Source: Agapanthus africanus
Taxonomy: Eukaryota; Streptophyta; Magnoliopsida; Asparagales; Amaryllidaceae
Direction: 5' to 3'
Assembly: GCA_030015575.1 (NCBI GenBank)
Contig: CM057338.1
Coordinates: 137,417,546 to 137,481,545, forward strand
Length of the DNA stretch: 64,000 nucleotides
Below, one piece after another: positions 38,257 to 49,640 of the stretch. A program made the position numbers and the translations under genes. Within the stretch, counting starts at the first letter, position 1; each line of letters opens with the position of its first letter. The notes below the pieces were generated by a model that saw only the letters and a program-made list of their open reading frames with translations, was not told where the DNA came from and did no database searches.

Positions 38257-40497
38257 TGTTGGAGATGGTGCCCTCAGAGTCAATTATTGGATCACAGGTA
38301 CGTGATTGCAATGATTGAGGGAGGACCTATCCCGGTAGGACAGTCTTACTCGAGATGATAGTATGCTATCTGGTTTACCTTTATCATCGTGTACTGCTTT
38401 AAGTGACCTGACACGTCGCTATTACACGTTGATAGAGCCCCTAGGATTCTTGCTTGACCACCAGCAGTATGAGGGCGATCATATAAGTGGGAGCTGGGGG
38501 TCTATAAGCATATCCTTAAAAGGTCCCTAGTCGTGAGAGTTTCGAGACAGGGCATCGATTCTCCATAGTAGACTAGTGTATACAATCGAGACCCCGACGA
38601 GGGCGGTGGCCGGTCTCACAAGCCACTGGTGTCAGTTGGATCACCTAAGATGTAAACAGGTGCTCATTGGGTTATGAGTACACCGGACAGGACTCGCCGG
38701 GAACATGCTAGTTGGTGATATACCAGACGTCAGATGGCAGTTCCCTGGTGACATGTGTGCAGGTTAGTTCATCGACCTGGGGATCGTCATTTGTCTCGTG
38801 TGAGTTCCCACTGTACTTTGATTACTACCCTACCACGGCTCAAAGGAGTCGTGCAAACAGGTTTTAGTTGGGTACAGTCCCGAGCCACATGGAGGCAGTG
38901 AGCGTATCTTCAGGGGTTCGTCTCTCCCGGTATTGGGGATGAGGTCGTGCTGTGTCTAGGAGAGCCATTACACGAAGCCCTCGGCCGAGGCAAGGAGATT
39001 TACTGGTAGGTATTCCAGTAGTATCTCAGGGTGTTCTGGGCTACACTCCGACACGACTTGTACCGCTTTTGGGGGTCTGACTTTTACCAACCCCCTAGGC
39101 CCGCCATGCGATGCTCATAGACGAACGGACCGGACTGTACGGATATTGTCACTGACAGGCTCAGTAGGGAGTCAGGCTGAGTTCGCTCACAGACGTCCCT
39201 TTTGGTCAGTACCTGGTAGCCCGTTATGTATTGGCTTATACCTCTAACGTGCTAGTGGTTAAATCCACAACCAAGGTGTTGATGAGTCTTTAGAGTCCCC
39301 CACAATTCAGTTACTCAGCTTTCGGGCGAAAGGTTGTAGAGGCCGTATGGAGATATGGCAAGGTCCGATCAGATACGTGCGGTATTGCACGGATCAGGAT
39401 CGGACAGTCTGTACTATAGGCCGTATGGTTATATGGCAGGGTTCGATCAGATACGTGCGGTATTGCACGGATCAGGATCGAACAGATATTACTAGCCGGT
39501 TTTGGTATAAGCCGGATCCTAGTATAGTACAGTGTGGATTTTGTCTCATTGCATTTGTATTTCGGTCGAAATACAGATGCGGGTGTGTATGCCCAGTATC
39601 GGGGTTTTCCTGTAATTTATTACGGGACCAGTTTTCTGGAGTTGCCAGTTTGCTTTCCGTTTCGGCCGATTTCCATTGTTCCGTTCATTGGCCGAAGATT
39701 GGTGGAGGAGGGCTTATTTGCATTGTTGCAAATAAGTATTTGTGGAGGGGGTATTTGCTTATTGTTGTATCATGATAGTCTCTCATTGACCTTGACTTCT
39801 AGCTATCATGATGGCTTGACTTTTGTATGATGATGGAGGGACATGATGGTTGATGATGATGAGGGGTGAGGTTGGTGGAGTGTTAGTTTACACTTGTGAT
39901 CATTTCCTTTTTCATGATAACCTTTCCTCTCTCTCTCTTGCATGATGATATACCCTCCCCTTGGCTTTTTCTCTCTCTTGCTCTCACATTTTTGGCCGGC
40001 GATATGGGAGGGGGGGCTGTCCAAAATATTGAGGTGGGGAAATGTTGTTCATTTTCATGCACCAAAGTTCTCCAAGCTCCTCCATATACTTCTTGTTCAA
40101 TCCCTCCACCAATGGCAACCTCCACTACCCCAAAAAGAGACACAAGTTCTACTACACATTCTACAGCGAATCTTGGGCACGTCGAGTAGCCGGCTTCGTG
40201 CCCGAGTTGCCTCGGCATTGAGGTGGGAGCCCGTAAAAGAAGTAGGCGATGTGGTGCACTTCCGGCGACGAGGAGGAGACGGGACATTCCGCAGGAGATC
40301 CAGACGATGATGAGAAGACCGGAGGACTTGGATCGTCGGTATATCTCTTTCCCATCTTATAGTTAGCTAGGACTAGTTAGTGGTTCGATCCGGGTATTAG
40401 TGCGCGGCGGTTTGCCAGTTCAAGAAAAATTAAAGTTTATCACCGCTTCCGCATTTGGCCGTCGGATTGACGGCCGGGGCGCCGCCGTGCACTTACA
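38257..40497 (+). repeat. 3' LTR of Copia-type element
   Basis: 2241 bp. Examples of differences from the 5' LTR are GAGATGGTG for GAGATAGTG at the start, one G lost in GACGAGGGCGG, GTGTCTAGG for GTGTTTAGG and TTGGCCGG for TTGGTCGG. Confidence 0.95.
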
Positions 40498-41968
40498 GGG
40501 TGGCGGAGGCACGGGTGGTGCAAGCACGGCTGGTGGACGTGTGAATCTTGCCTCGTCGTCACACTCTTGATCAGGGACTTGATGTTTATAAAGCAGCCCG
40601 CTGAGTTCTTGGTGCCAGTAATACCCTCATCAGCTAAATACTCCAACGCGTAAATGGTATGGACCTATATTGATGATAAATAAAATAATGAATTTCATAA
40701 AAAATAAGATTTTAGTTTTAAAAGATTTGATATAAACTTACCAAATCTCTCTCTATCGGTCCTCGAGGCGTATATGAGGTGGGCGGGGGGGGGGGGCAGC
40801 TGTGATGACGAATCTGCGGATAATCATCCAATACTAGGAAAGGTACTGCTCTATCGGTATACCTGACTGTATCTCATCGGCTATGTGGTGTATCCGATCA
40901 TACCATCGACCCACCCAAATCTGATACTCCATGAGCCAAGCATCCCCAACTAGCGCTCTACCCTGTCGTGGTGTTTTCTCCACCGGGCCTGGTATGTGCT
41001 GCCTCAAACGGAACTGGCGAAGCATACGATCTGGCACGTGCATCTAAATAACATCGTTGCAGACGATCGGCGTCCGCGCACGCCAGAAGCCGGCGCCTGC
41101 CAAGCATAATGGATGTAGAGTGCTCATCAGATCATGTGTGTACGGTGTCCATGTAACTGCTGCCTCCTCCATGACATCGAACTCATTGCGGTAGAAGCGG
41201 AGGCTGTGATCCGGTGTCACATCCCATGACCTGGGCACATTCCACCTGCATAGAGATTACACACTGTTGGGGTCAAAAATTACACCCCGGTTGACCAAGT
41301 TAAAGTCAAAGTCAACTCCAAATCAAGTGGGATCAATCCCCGGTCTAGTGGGCCCGTGCCCAAGTTGGACCCGAACATGAAGAAGCCGGCCTCCCCCATA
41401 CCAAGAAGAAAATTGTAATAAATAAGTTTGATGTAATTTTCATGCATGAATGTAAAATAAATAGGCAAAAAACTAAATTTTTGGGAAGCCCATGGCTCAT
41501 GTGCAAAAAGAAGTAAGCACATGAGACATGGGATGGGCATAATGCCATTTTGTAAGCCCAAGGGGCTATGTGTAAATTTGTAAACCTATATAAGACAACA
41601 TGATAATGAAATGAAAAAAAATAATTCATTCCTCTAAAAATTTAGGGTTCTGTGCCTCTTTCTCCTTTCTCAAGATTTTAAACCTACTTTTTATGAATTA
41701 AATCGAGAGTTTTACTCTTTCTTTTCCAAAAAGAAACAGTTTTTCACCATTAAACCCTTGAAGGGGAGCTCGGATCTCCCTTCAAATCTATAAAAGGGAA
41801 GATTTTTAAGTCTCATCCTCATTTTCTCTAAGATCCAGCCAACAGAGAGGAGGAAGAAAGGGAACATCTCCAAAAATCCAATTTTGGGAAGATTCAAAGC
41901 ACAAGAGAAGATTCAGGGCTCAAGGGAGAAGAAAGAGTTTCACTTTCATCATCTCCGAAAATCTCTTA

Positions 41969-42160
41969 GGAGTTTAACTCCGAACAAGAATCTATTATTT
42001 AGGAGTTTAACTCCAAACCAATCTCTGAGAAGCTCAACTCCAAGATCCAAATTCTCGAAGGAGTTGAACCCCAAAAATCCAGATCTTTTAGGAGTTTAAC
42101 TCCACAAAAAGATCTTTTTTTAGGAGTTTAACTCCAAAAGTCACTTGGAGGTTCAACTCC
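41969..42160 (+). repeat. Array of GGAGTTTAACTCC palindromes
   Basis: Perfect copies begin at 41969, 42002, 42091 and 42123. Degenerate copies lie near 42032, 42060 and 42147. Spacing is about 30 bp. Confidence 0.85.
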
Positions 42161-42179
42161 TAGTTCAGGGGCTAAGCCC

Positions 42180-42440
42180 CTTTTTCCGTGGAAGTCCAGC
42201 ATCCACGTGCAAGGCGTGTGATATGTTGGCGTCCACGCGCCATGCACGTGAACCGCTGGCGTCCAGCGCCCGCGTTCAGGACGCGTGACCCGCTGGCGCC
42301 CAGCGTCCATGCACCAAGCATGTGAACCGTTGGTGCCCAGCTCCTGCGTGCAGGGCACGTGGCCCGCCGGCACTCAGCACCCATGCGCCAGGCACGTGAC
42401 CCGCGGGCGCCCAGTGCCCATGCGTTGCTCATGTGACCCG
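42180..42440 (+). repeat. GC-rich minisatellite in Tat solo LTR
   Basis: About six imperfect units of roughly 40-45 bp with CCATGCGCCAGGCACGTGAC and CGCTGGCGCCCAGC blocks. A related but differently arranged GC-rich tract occurs at 16885-17000. The LTR at 44911 keeps only about one to two units near 45805-45870. Confidence 0.75.
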
Positions 42441-43979
42441 TGCCGCTCTCTTGTCCTTAGGATGCTCCTCGTCTCTTTTTTTCCCTCACGTTACACACTC
42501 AAAACATGTTCCCCGTTAGAAAAAATTTCTAACGGGGCGCTACCCCGCACCGCATAAAGGGGCTGGTAGCTCCTTTGACCCCCAGCCCTCTATCCAGGTA
42601 GTGGTACCCCCGTAGACTCTGCGAGGCCCCCGATATATTTAAAACCCTTCAAAACACAACACACGCACATGGCACATTGAGTTCGCATGACCAGTCTGAC
42701 TCGTCAATCGGAGGTTCTCTCGCTCCAAAAGCGAGGGGTAATTAACGGCAGCTTAGTCCGTGGCCGCCGGAGATTTGGATCCCCACAATCAATAAACCCC
42801 GGCCTCCTCTAGGTAGGGGGAATCTGTATACGCCTGACAAGCGACACATATTCCCATCTCAATGGAGTGACGAAAAAACACCCTACACACAAGTTAATAT
42901 CCCAAAAAAAACTTGAAATTTGAAATATGTGTATAGTTTCAATTACTTACTGGCATCCATATGGCCTTTGGCCGTCTAAAGCGGACTATGTCGTAATGGT
43001 CGGGCGACCAATAGAGAGGTATGTCTATGACCATATCTGAAATACAATATGATAGAATTACGTTTTACGTTGAATATCAATTTAATTACGCAAAATTAGT
43101 AGAATGCGGTTTTAAGTTTTGTATACCTGAAAAAGTGTCAAACAGCCCCCAAAACTCTTCTGCTTCATCAATGTAGCCATCCCCAGCTCGTTATAGAGAA
43201 ATGATAGAACTGCACCCCCCACGATAAAGTGGCACACTGGTCGAGATCAGCTAAAAGAAGAAGCCAGGCAAGACTAACTCTGCTCTTGCTCCTATCCGAG
43301 AACAAGCGAACCCCAATTTGATGTAAAATGTAGGCTCATGCGTGCTGCTCGATCGCCGCGGGGTAGCATCCATGGCAGGCTCAGCAATAAATGCCTCCCG
43401 CGGCCAATTCAAGTGGATGCTGCTGCCTCTCCTCTGCCTAACAGATGGAGTCCTACGCAACAAGCTGGGACACAACTCTGACCAATCGTGGCCGTACTCA
43501 ACAGCTACCACCTCTCCGTCTATAGGAAGACCAAGCAGCACAACGACGTCCTGAAGGGTCATAGTCATCTCACAAACTCTAAAATGAAATGTGCAGGTCT
43601 CTGGTTTCCATCTATCTACCAAATCCGTAATCAAGCCTCTATCCAAATGTATATACTCTAATCTGGATAGAAGATGAAAGCATGCCCGTTGCAGCTCAGC
43701 CTGCACACGGGCATCTCCAGCTGGGATCCGGTTGCTGTGGACTGAGTGGTCAACGCATGTAATCACCTGATCACTCTGCCAATTACAAAAAGATGACTTG
43801 TATTAGTAACGTATAAATAACATATGCAATTAAAGAAAATAAAATTACAAAGTTTTATCTGTACTATTGCGGCGTTGTCCGACCTGTGGTTAGCCTGCAA
43901 GTAAAGAACACTCGTATCTGTAGGTCCAGGATCCATAAGTATATCTACACAATGAAAAAGTCGAGTTATATTAGCTTTG

Positions 43980-44100
43980 ATAAAATGAGCATGTATAATA
44001 AAAAACATATGTGTGCGTGTATGTGTGTGTAGATATATGTTTGTTTTTTGTGTTTGGACGTGTGTGTATGTGTGTGTATATGCATGTGTGTGTATTTCAA
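43980..44100. repeat. TG-rich low-complexity stretch
   Basis: Interrupted GTGTGTGT/ATGTGTGTG runs between the PMD start codon and the transposase stop codon, within MULE sequence. Confidence 0.7.
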
Positions 44101-44160
44101 AATATAGGCAGAGATTACCAATGAAGATATAAGGCTGGAGGATTTTTGCATCGTACTTTG

Positions 44161-44910
44161 TTATGACCAGCAGATGCTGTATCTATTTTGCCTACGTCTT
44201 TCTCGTGAATCATCCATAACAACTTTGATACGAGTAGAACGTGGTTGTGCTGCTTGTCTCCTACCGATAGGTGGTAATATCATTGGACCGTTGTATGCCT
44301 CCCAATATCGGTTATCGGGTATAGGATGGAACAACGAGGCATAAGCAGCTTTGTATTTGGGGACAGAATACCACTTCGAAAGAAGATCGTGATGTGCAAT
44401 GTTCCCCCCACCCTCTGCTCGTGTGCATGCTAAAATTATATATGAACAAAGCAACTTTTGCAACTTAAGAATATTGCACGTACAACTGCAGTTCCTACCA
44501 TCGATGACTACACCATAATTTTTTCCATATTTGTCAGTCACCTGCCATTCGGACTGGCTGAAGCTCACGATCCAAGCATGTCTAGCATCAGTAGCCCTTT
44601 TTGTTATTAATTGTTCGAACTTAGGACATAACTTTGTCGTCCAATCTTGTGCCTCCTGACGTCGTGCAAAGAAGTTTTTGTTCGCCCTATAAAAAGTTCG
44701 TCCTACTAAGGCTTGAATAGGCAAAAATCGAGATCCTTTTAAGACCCAGTTAAATCTTTCTGAAGCATTCGTAGTCATCATGCAAAATCGCCTACCACCA
44801 TCTTTCGAAAGAGCCTATCTTTTTTCTTCATTTTTTAGACTACTTTCAATCCAAGCATCTACTCTTGCACATATACGTTTAAGTTCCTCTTTCAGCTCTG
44901 TATAGGTCAG
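44161..44910 (-). pseudogene. MULE transposase, C-terminal part
   Basis: The frame enters from 44910 (TYTELKEELKRICARVDAW), has a TAG near 44815, then runs open to the stop at 44161. It contains the MULE-typical MMTTNASERFN block followed by a SWIM-like zinc finger, CSCTCNILKLQKLLCSYIILAC. The usual ..CSHVIAAC is here CSYIILAC, with His replaced by Tyr. After it come FHPIPDNRYW and GPMILPPIGRRQAAQPRSTR, the usual C-terminal tail. The DDE catalytic domain would lie right of 44910 and has been displaced by the Tat insertion. The upstream part is outside the window. Confidence 0.85.
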
Positions 44911-46285
44911 TGTTGGGGTCAAAAGTTACACCCCGATCGACCAAGTGAAATTCAATCAACCCCCAAACCAAGTGGGCCTAAGCCCAAGTCAAGACCAAGC
45001 ATGAAAGGGGCCGGCTCCATACCAAGAATGAAGCAATAAATTAGTTTAATGCAATTTTTACAAATAAATGTATGAAAAATGGGCAGAAAGCCAAAATTTT
45101 GTAAACCCCATGGTTTATGTGCAAAAAGAAATAAGTACATAAGGCATGGGGTGACATAAGTGTCATTTGGCAAAACCCAAGGGGCTATATGTAAAGTGTG
45201 TAGCCTATAAAAGCAAACATGATGAAAAAATCAACAACTTTTCATTCTCTCAAAAAATTAGGTTTATGTGCCTCCTTCACCTTCCTCACTAAAGATTTTT
45301 TCTTTTTTTGAATTAAATTAAGAGTTTAACTCTTCTTTTCCAAAAAGAAACAGTTTTTCACCATAAAACCCTTGAAGGGGAGCTCAGATCTTCCTTCAAA
45401 TCTCCAAAAGGGGAGATTTTTAAGTCTTACCCCCTTTTCTCCAAGATCCAGCCAAAAGAGAGAAGGAGGAAGGAGGCCCACCTCCAAAAACCCCACTTCG
45501 GGAAGATTCAAAGCTCAAAAGAAGATTTAGGGCTAAAGGAGAGAAGAAAGGGATCCCCTTTGATCATCTTCAAAGATTTCTGGGAGTTCAACTCCATTTG
45601 TCAAAATCTTTTGGAGTTTTACTCCATAAATAAAATCCTTTTAGGAGTTTAACTCCATTCAAAATCTTTTGGAGTTTAACTCCATAAATAAAATCCTTTT
45701 GGGAGTTTAACTCCATAAAGATAAAGATCCTTCCTTTTTTTTGGGAGTTTCCAAAGTCTCTCGAGAGTCTAACCCCTAATTCTGAGGGTAAGCCTCTTCT
45801 TTCTGCAGGCGCCCAGTGCCCATGTGCTGGGCGCATGATGAGCTGGCACCCATGCGTTCGTAGGACGCTACTCACCCCTCGTTTCCCATACACTCCACAC
45901 TCAAAACACCTCACCTGTTAGAAAAAATTTCTAACGGGGTGCTGCCTCGCACTCCGCAAAGGGGCTGCTAGCCTCTTGACCTCCAGCCCGCTATTTGGGC
46001 AGCGGGACCCCCATAAACTCTGTGAGGCCCCTGATATACCTAAAACCCCTCAAGACACACATACGCACACTGCACATTGAGTTCGCATGACCAGTTGACC
46101 CGTCAATCGAAGGTTCCTTCGCTTCAAAGGCGAGGGGTAATTAACGGCAGCTTAGTCCGCGGCTGCCGGAGATTCGGATCCCCACAATCAATAAACCCCG
46201 GCCTACCATAGGCAGGGGGAATCTGTATACGCCTGACAAGCGACGTGTATTCCCTTCTCAATGGGGTGACGAAAAACACCCTACA
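44911..46285 (+). repeat. 5' LTR of the + strand Tat element
   Basis: 1375 bp, TGTTGGGG to CCTACA. A TATAAAA box lies near 45207. Palindromes GGAGTT-N-AACTCC lie at 45583, 45644, 45671 and 45702, with a variant at 45613. An inverted-repeat block, TTGAAGGGGAGCTC..CTTCAA, lies near 45371. Confidence 0.9.
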
Positions 46286-46309
46286 GATTCTGGCACGTCC
46301 GGTGGGACC
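46286..46309 (+). promoter_or_regulatory. Tat primer-binding site
   Basis: TGGCACGTCCGGTGGGAC directly after the LTR end, one base different from the site in the left Tat element. Confidence 0.75.
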
Positions 46310-46498
46310 TTTCTCTCCTCCCATATCTTGGGTCAAGCGTTCATACGAACCCATTTAACATATATATCGATGTTTGTACTGAAATAATGCTTTTCCGTGC
46401 AGCAATCAACCCGAAAGAAAGGAAGCAGGCACTCTGCCAGGAAAGCCAAGTAACTCCCCGTGAGTGGGTAGGAGCGAGTCGAGTCCATTTCAACGACG

Positions 46499-47197
46499 AT
46501 GTATTCTAAGATGAATTCAGCTTCCGACGTGACCCCGATCCTGTACGTGGTCAAGATCAATGCTTGCGTGATTCTCCCCGCAAGTCTCAGTCGGCAGTGG
46601 GAGGAACTACCCCGCCAATTTGGTTCAATCATTATTTACCCTGACGGAAGCGCTCATCTAGAAGAAATCCCGGCAAACCAGGTGGCCAAGCCGGTCTCAA
46701 GGGGCAAGAGGCCGAACGTTGTGATCGCTAAGGCAGCACAACCCAAACTTAAGACGGTGTCCGAACGACTCTCTGGTGCTCCAGCTGGGGGCAAGACTTC
46801 TGGTACAAAGGGCATCATCAAACTTTGTGGACGAGCTCAGGCGACAACTCCAACAACTGCACAATCAGGCGTATCTCCAAAGCCCTCCATCACCCGGTCT
46901 ACGGCAGCTTCCCAAAGAGCCGTAGCCTGCCAAGTGCTCAGAACAGAAAGGTTGAGACAGAAGCGGCTCAGGTATCGAGCCAATAAGAGGGTCAGGACTC
47001 CGGCCAAGTGGAATCTTGTGAGGTTCCAAGAGCAGGGTCATCCAGCGACGACGGATGAATCGGCCGTAAAAGTCAGCAATTCCCTTTTAACATCTAAAGT
47101 GGGTTCAGAAAAATGCCATGACCGCCATAATCAGGAAGACAGCTGGCCGAACGATACTACAAAGAGACGTGTTCCAGCCCCAACAGAGAAAGCATGA
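46499..47197 (+). CDS. Tat leader ORF upstream of gag
   Basis: A 232-codon open frame with a homologue in the left Tat copy. Shared blocks are ILPASLSRQWEE near the start, SRGKRPNVVIAKAAQPK, and a basic block, RLRQKRLRYRANKRVR. No named domain is recognised; the basic region suggests nucleic-acid binding. It overlaps the start of the gag frame by 80 bp in another frame. Extra ORFs in this position are known from Tat/Ogre elements, with unclear function. The frame is intact, but the original start may differ and the C-terminal 40 residues may be read out of the ancestral frame. Confidence 0.65.
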   Translation: MYSKMNSASDVTPILYVVKINACVILPASLSRQWEELPRQFGSIIIYPDGSAHLEEIPANQVAKPVSRGKRPNVVIAKAAQPKLKTVSERLSGAPAGGKTSGTKGIIKLCGRAQATTPTTAQSGVSPKPSITRSTAASQRAVACQVLRTERLRQKRLRYRANKRVRTPAKWNLVRFQEQGHPATTDESAVKVSNSLLTSKVGSEKCHDRHNQEDSWPNDTTKRRVPAPTEKA

Positions 47198-49520
47198 CAC
47201 CGTCTCTTCAAGAGTCTATCAGGCACTCTGTGCCGTGCGAAAACAGCAGGGCAAAGACAAAAAGGAAGCGTCAGCATTATTCAAGAACCCGGTCAGGCTA
47301 GCCGCCTTCAGTCGATTGCCCGTTACCGAAAATGAAGGGCCACGACATCAGTCCGCAAAATCAACTACCAATAATGAAAAGACGGCCGGATATGTTATCC
47401 ATACGGTCTATATTGCGGGCGAGCGTCCCAGCGACAACTTTCGCAGCAAAAGCAAGGATGGGGCCACCACATCCCAAGCCCAATCTGACTTGAATGTGGT
47501 TGCCGTTTCTCAAGATCGGCCGCCTCTGTTGGACGATGAAAACCCTCTCGATGAGGCCGATAGGCAGAAGGACCCCTCAATCCATGTGGAATCAAGCTCG
47601 GACAGCGAAGAAGAGCCGACTTTCCGCCCCAGGACCGCAGAGCAAGAGCTGCTTCCAGAGCTTCGAAAACAGCTCAGGAGCAAAGATAAAGAGATGGCCA
47701 CGCTTTACTCCAAAATCGACGACTTGACGAATGTCATGATCCAGCTCATGGCTCAAATTGCCCCAGACGCCATCCAATCAAGCACAAGTTTCCACTCATG
47801 AGCCGGGTGATAATGACCCGAAGTAATCAATGCCTGTTCCTTTAGGTCCGAGTCTAGGCGAGCCACACGAAAGCTGGCCACATTCCACTTCTACGGATGC
47901 CTTAGCCCAAGATGGCACCATCCCGCTAACACAAGACCGGATAATAGATTTGGTCACCAGTAAGGTTAAAACATTGGTGGCCGAGCTGAAGCTCAGAAGG
48001 ACATTAACAGTACTGGGCGGCCACATCCCGTACAGTACTATCCGATCGAGTTCCCCAGTGGCTACGTTATTCCTAAGTTCGGAAGATTTGACGGAACGGG
48101 AAACACGTACCAACATGTTGCCCACTTTAAAGTGTCGTGCGGAAATACAGGGGGCAATGATGTGCTCCTTCTTCGTCAGTTTGTCAACAGCCTGACTGGT
48201 GTCGCTTTCGACTGGTACGCAAGCATACCAGATGAGTCCGTCACTACTTTCGCCCAAATGGAGTCTCTATTTTGGCAAAGATTCATACGTGTTAGTGACA
48301 AAATCTCCATTGCTGACCTCGTGAGAACCAAGATAGGAAACGACGAAAGCAACACGGACTTTATTGCCCGATGGCGCAACCTCACTGTTAAGTGCGAACC
48401 GCTGCTAGAGCAAGACCAGTCCGTCAGCCTCCTCATTGGGAACCTCAGCAATTGGATGGTCCCATTCTTATGTACATTAGGCCTCAAGACGTTTCAGGAG
48501 CTGACCAAGAAATTCCAAATGCTGGAACGCTCAAAGTAAGGGTCTACTCCGGACTCTTAGAGAGACAAGAATTAAAAGAGTAAGAGGGACGACAACCGTA
48601 GAAGCGGGAATTCCAGCAATACCAATGTCTTTAATGTGTCCGACAATGAAGACAAGCGAAAGACAGGCGAATCCAAAACCAACCAGTCTCGAAAGCCAGT
48701 GCTGGGAGAAGAAGGGCCTTCCCTAGAGGAGAAAAAGAATAAGGCTTACTCTTTCAGAAAGGACAAGGTCCGCAAGATATTCAAAGATGCCTTGAACAAC
48801 GGTCTACAATTGCCAGAGTCGAAAAGACCCCACGAAGCAAAAATGACCGACAATCCTATATATTACCTGTACCACCGAGTAGTGAGCCATGCGATCGAGA
48901 ATTGCTATATTTTCAAAGATTGGGTCGAGAAGCAGTACAAGACTGGGGAGATCGAGTTGTCCAAGAGTGTGTTGGTGAATAATCAAGCTGCAACTACCAA
49001 CTTTATACAGACACAAGCTGAAGCCTTTTGGGAGCAGACAGCTGAACCCGCTACCCTAAGGAATGAAACTGACTTGCTGCAGTCTCCATGGAGCATGCAC
49101 ATGTCCAAAAAGACGAAGAAGATGTTAAAATTGCTTCAGAAAGAGCCCAGAACTGAATGGGAAGGACAGAAGAAGCCCACCATTCCAGCTACCACTTCGG
49201 CTCAATCGGGCCCAAAATCCAAAAAGCTCAAGAAGAAGAAAAGTGCGGCTCGACGCGAAAAAGAGTTTGCGGGGAGATCGACCATGCAAAAGTACATCGA
49301 TTCTCTCGAAGACTATGAACAAAAGAAAAGAACTCTGATTCAATTGAAAGAGTTCTTCCCCGTAAAAACGGCTGAGATTCTGGAGAAGCTAGAAGAAAAC
49401 TCCAATGACGAGATCCCTATAGTGACCTGCTACGTTGTCCACCTTGTTAGCGACTATGAGGAAGAGCTATGTTTTCCCGAACAGGACGAGGAGCCCGCCA
49501 TAAAGGCCAACCAAATCTAG
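47118..49520 (+). pseudogene. gag: Tat gag, frameshifted
   Basis: Three reading-frame blocks (47118-47801, about 47830-48539, 48636-49520). The first has an acidic region (ESSSDSEEEPTFRPR) and a coiled-coil-like LRKQLRSKDKEMATLYSKID. The second has the capsid-type gag domain with FDWYASIPDESVTTF and TDFIARWRNLTVK, the equivalent of the left copy at 2400-2900. The third has YSFRKDKVRKIFKDAL and a Cys/His-poor remnant of the zinc-finger-like segment (LYHRVVSHAIENC), where the first Cys seen in the left copy is replaced. A stop near 47801 and a frame change near 48000 disable it. Confidence 0.85.
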
Positions 49521-49640
49521 CTCAGAAGCGGCAGGGCTCTACCGCCAAATCAGGGCAACGCCGCAAAAGGAAAGGAAAAACAAGTCGCTAATGAAGAAGA
49601 TGGAGGAGAGTCGGCTCATGAAAACTCGAGTCCTTCCTTA

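Larger units (their letters stand above)
30287..40497 (+). mobile_element. Copia-type LTR retrotransposon, complete ends, decayed coding region
   Basis: The target duplication GGGTG lies at 30282-30286 and 40498-40502. LTRs are 30287-32528 and 38257-40497 (TGTTGGAGAT...CTTACA). The primer-binding site TGGTATCAGAGCC is at 32530 and the polypurine tract AAGTGGGAGAT is at 38246. By eye the LTRs differ by about eleven substitutions and one 1-bp indel in 2.24 kb, so the insertion is recent. The 5.7 kb interior has no intact ORF; only shattered Copia RT and RNase H homology is left near 37300-38150. It is non-autonomous and was probably mobilised in trans. It interrupts the PMD pseudogene. Confidence 0.93.
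41265..42887 (+). mobile_element. Tat solo LTR in the third PMD intron
   Basis: It starts TGTTGGGGTCAAAAATTACA and ends ACACCCTACA, matching the Tat LTRs at 44911 and 16435. Flanks are CACAC (41260-41264) and CACAA (42888-42892), a 5-bp duplication with one mismatch. At 1623 bp it is the longest of the three Tat LTRs, because of an expanded palindrome array (41969-42160) and minisatellite (42180-42440). A CTATATAAG TATA box lies near 41585. No internal region follows, so recombination between LTRs removed it. Confidence 0.88.
30138..43936 (-). pseudogene. Plant mobile domain (PMD/MAIN-like) gene, broken
   Basis: Reading leftward: exon 1 starts at ATG 43936 (MDPGPTDTSVLYLQ), exon 2 is 43775-43127, exon 3 is 43036-42951, exon 4 starts at 41245, and the last exon ends at TAA 30138. 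Diagnostic PMD motifs are LITDLVDRWKPETCTFHF and MTLQDVVVLLGLPIDGE (exon 2), and HVPDRMLRQFRLRQHIPGP with YQIWVGRWYDRIH (exon 4). The C-terminal tail is Pro-rich (HALPVPRPPMLPP). PMD proteins occur as host MAIN-like factors and inside MULE and LTR transposons. Damage: two frameshifts in exon 2 (about 43250 and 43200), TGG-to-TAG-type stops in exons 3 and 4, another stop near 40833, a 10.2 kb Copia insertion in the last exon and a Tat solo LTR in intron 3. It is certainly non-functional here. Confidence 0.88.

Noticed and set aside
43251..43936. Functional host MAIN-like gene
   Set aside because: Two frameshifts, several stops and two transposon insertions are present, and it sits beside a MULE transposase on the same strand.
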